From Telmatactis stephensoni (lineage: Eukaryota > Cnidaria > Anthozoa > Actiniaria > Isophelliidae): a stretch of 64,000 bases of DNA. The stretch lies in assembly GCA_029948255.1 (NCBI GenBank), contig JALIZF010001759.1:362501-426500 (forward strand), in the 5' to 3' direction. Each line of letters opens with the position of its first letter. The first letter of the stretch is position 1. Positions 63,112 through 64,000 of the stretch are shown here, in pieces. The notes under the pieces are model-generated. The model saw only the letters and a program-made list of their open reading frames with translations, had not been told where the DNA came from and searched no databases. A program made the translations under genes and the position numbers.

Positions 63112-63630
63112 GCCTACTGAAGCCAACGTACTACCGACTCCAGTCAACACAAATAAGCTCTCTTGTTACTTAGAAGGTTATGACAAACTGCTTAAGGATA
63201 AGATTCTTGATGGTTTTACGCATGTTTTTTTTTTTTTTTTGTCTGCTGGGGAATTGATTCCAAAAAAATATCTGAGGTAGCTCTGGGTAGGATTCTGGCT
63301 CTGGCTCCTTTGACCTTCCTCCTGTACACCCCTTATGGGTAGGGATAGTGCCCAAGAAGATCAAAGGGGAATATAGAATGATCCAGCACTTGTCTAACCC
63401 AGAGGGTGACTCGGTGAATAGCGGAATACCAAAGGAATGTTCAACAGTCCATTATGCTTCAGTTGATGGTACTATTGCTTTAATCAAAATATGTGGGAGG
63501 GGCAGCGCACTGGCAAAAGCAGACATTAAAAGCGCGTTCAGAATCATACCGGTTCACCCTTCTGACTATCAGCTACTAGGCTTCCAGTGGCACACCTTAG
63601 GTTTTACACCGATGCTGCACAATCGTTAAG
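63112..63630 (+). pseudogene. DIRS-like reverse transcriptase, N-terminal part
   Basis: PVNTNKLSCYLEGYDKLLKD and LDGFTH lead, after a T-run and frame shifts, to VPKKIKGEYRMIQHLSNPEG, GIPKECSTVHYASVDGTIAL and ADIKSAFRIIPVHPSDYQLL. The last contains the first catalytic Asp in the DIRS form. It stops at 63627, before the palm YxDD. Confidence 0.78.
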
Positions 63631-64000
63631 TTTCTGTATGTTCTTGATAGAAAATGGGCGTATGGCAAGTGGCCTAGTGAGTGATGTAATAAAAACATCG
63701 CCTTCCTCAAGCTTTTTCCAATTGTGCTAGGAGTGTGCATTTAGCAAATAGAAGGATTCTATTCTTTACTGATAATGAAAGTATGTAGTGCATGAGCCAC
63801 TGGGGCCTGCGAGTACCACTCAGGGGGACAAAGGCTAACACTGCTTTTTGAAAGTACATGACCTGTAGTTATCAAATGTATGTGATAGCAATGGACCACA
63901 CACAGCTTTCCCGTGTTTTTGAGGGGGGAGGGGTGGGGGTGTGAAATTTGTTAAAATTACCATTTTTTCTTAATGACTTTTAAGAACATTATTATCTTTG
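63631..64000. other. Right edge, nothing recognised
   Basis: No coding or repeat signal beyond a short G-rich run near 63920-63940. Confidence 0.5.

Noticed and set aside
1..64000. tRNA, rRNA, snRNA genes, bacterial promoters or operons
   Set aside because: None seen by eye. A tRNA or Rfam covariance scan would be decisive, but nothing with a cloverleaf or conserved snRNA box was noticed.

Overview
This window is nuclear DNA of an invertebrate animal. There are no operons or prokaryotic signals, genes are split by GT-AG introns, and most of the sequence is transposable elements of animal type (Gypsy, BEL/Pao, DIRS, LINE, Polinton, pogo-like and CACTA-like elements, and many fold-back MITEs). 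AT-richness, MITEs of the type with ends reading CGGTAATACGAGCAAC, and an ARM-TIR gene suggest a cnidarian, probably an anthozoan (coral or sea anemone). That is inference from element style, not proven.

Region 1 (about 1.5-13.1 kb, minus strand) is the best host gene. It has 13 exons and predicts about 701 residues: an N-myristoylation-type start (MGSGSSK), an array of five 33-36 nt phase-0 microexons encoding a 12-residue charged repeat, armadillo-like repeats, a TIR domain split over two exons, and a short SAM-like end. Its introns hold MITEs, a 63-bp minisatellite, a purine/G-rich tract and a dead non-LTR reverse transcriptase.

Region 2 (13.1-16.2 kb) is MITE-rich and ends in 2.4 tandem copies of a 333-bp unit, each encoding a cysteine-rich 109-residue ORF.

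Region 3 (16.2-37.8 kb) is a nest of elements. A Gypsy-type retroelement flanked by rearranged, inverted LTRs is split inside its RNase H by a 16-kb DNA transposon. That transposon has about 750-bp terminal inverted repeats and an intron-containing gene for a DDE-like transposase with C2H2 and SAP-like parts, carrying one frameshift and one stop. Its left arm is split again by a 9-kb block containing a LINE tail, MITEs and a TTAA-flanked element with arms over 1.2 kb. That element holds two further fold-backs and a MITE with a perfect 9-bp target duplication.

Region 4 (37.8-47.1 kb) holds degenerate retroelement traces and a second host-like gene (exons at 41.56, 41.81 and 42.60 kb). Its last exon is split by a 3.1-kb CACTA-like element whose ends are packed with CATGTGAAA motifs. 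Removing the element and one TTT duplication restores the reading frame.

Region 5 (47.1-59.5 kb) is an SGNH-hydrolase-type ORF cut in two by a pile of a DIRS-like gag, an antisense BEL/Pao remnant, and a sense BEL/Pao remnant. The integrase of the last is interrupted by a 4.7-kb Polinton/Maverick derivative with a 6-bp target duplication.

Region 6 (59.5-64 kb) has an array of near-palindromic GGGTTATTTATACCC motifs, a 5'-truncated LINE whose tail runs into nearly 1.2 kb of (TATG)n, and a DIRS-like element whose 5' gag part is inverted relative to its zinc-finger and RT part.
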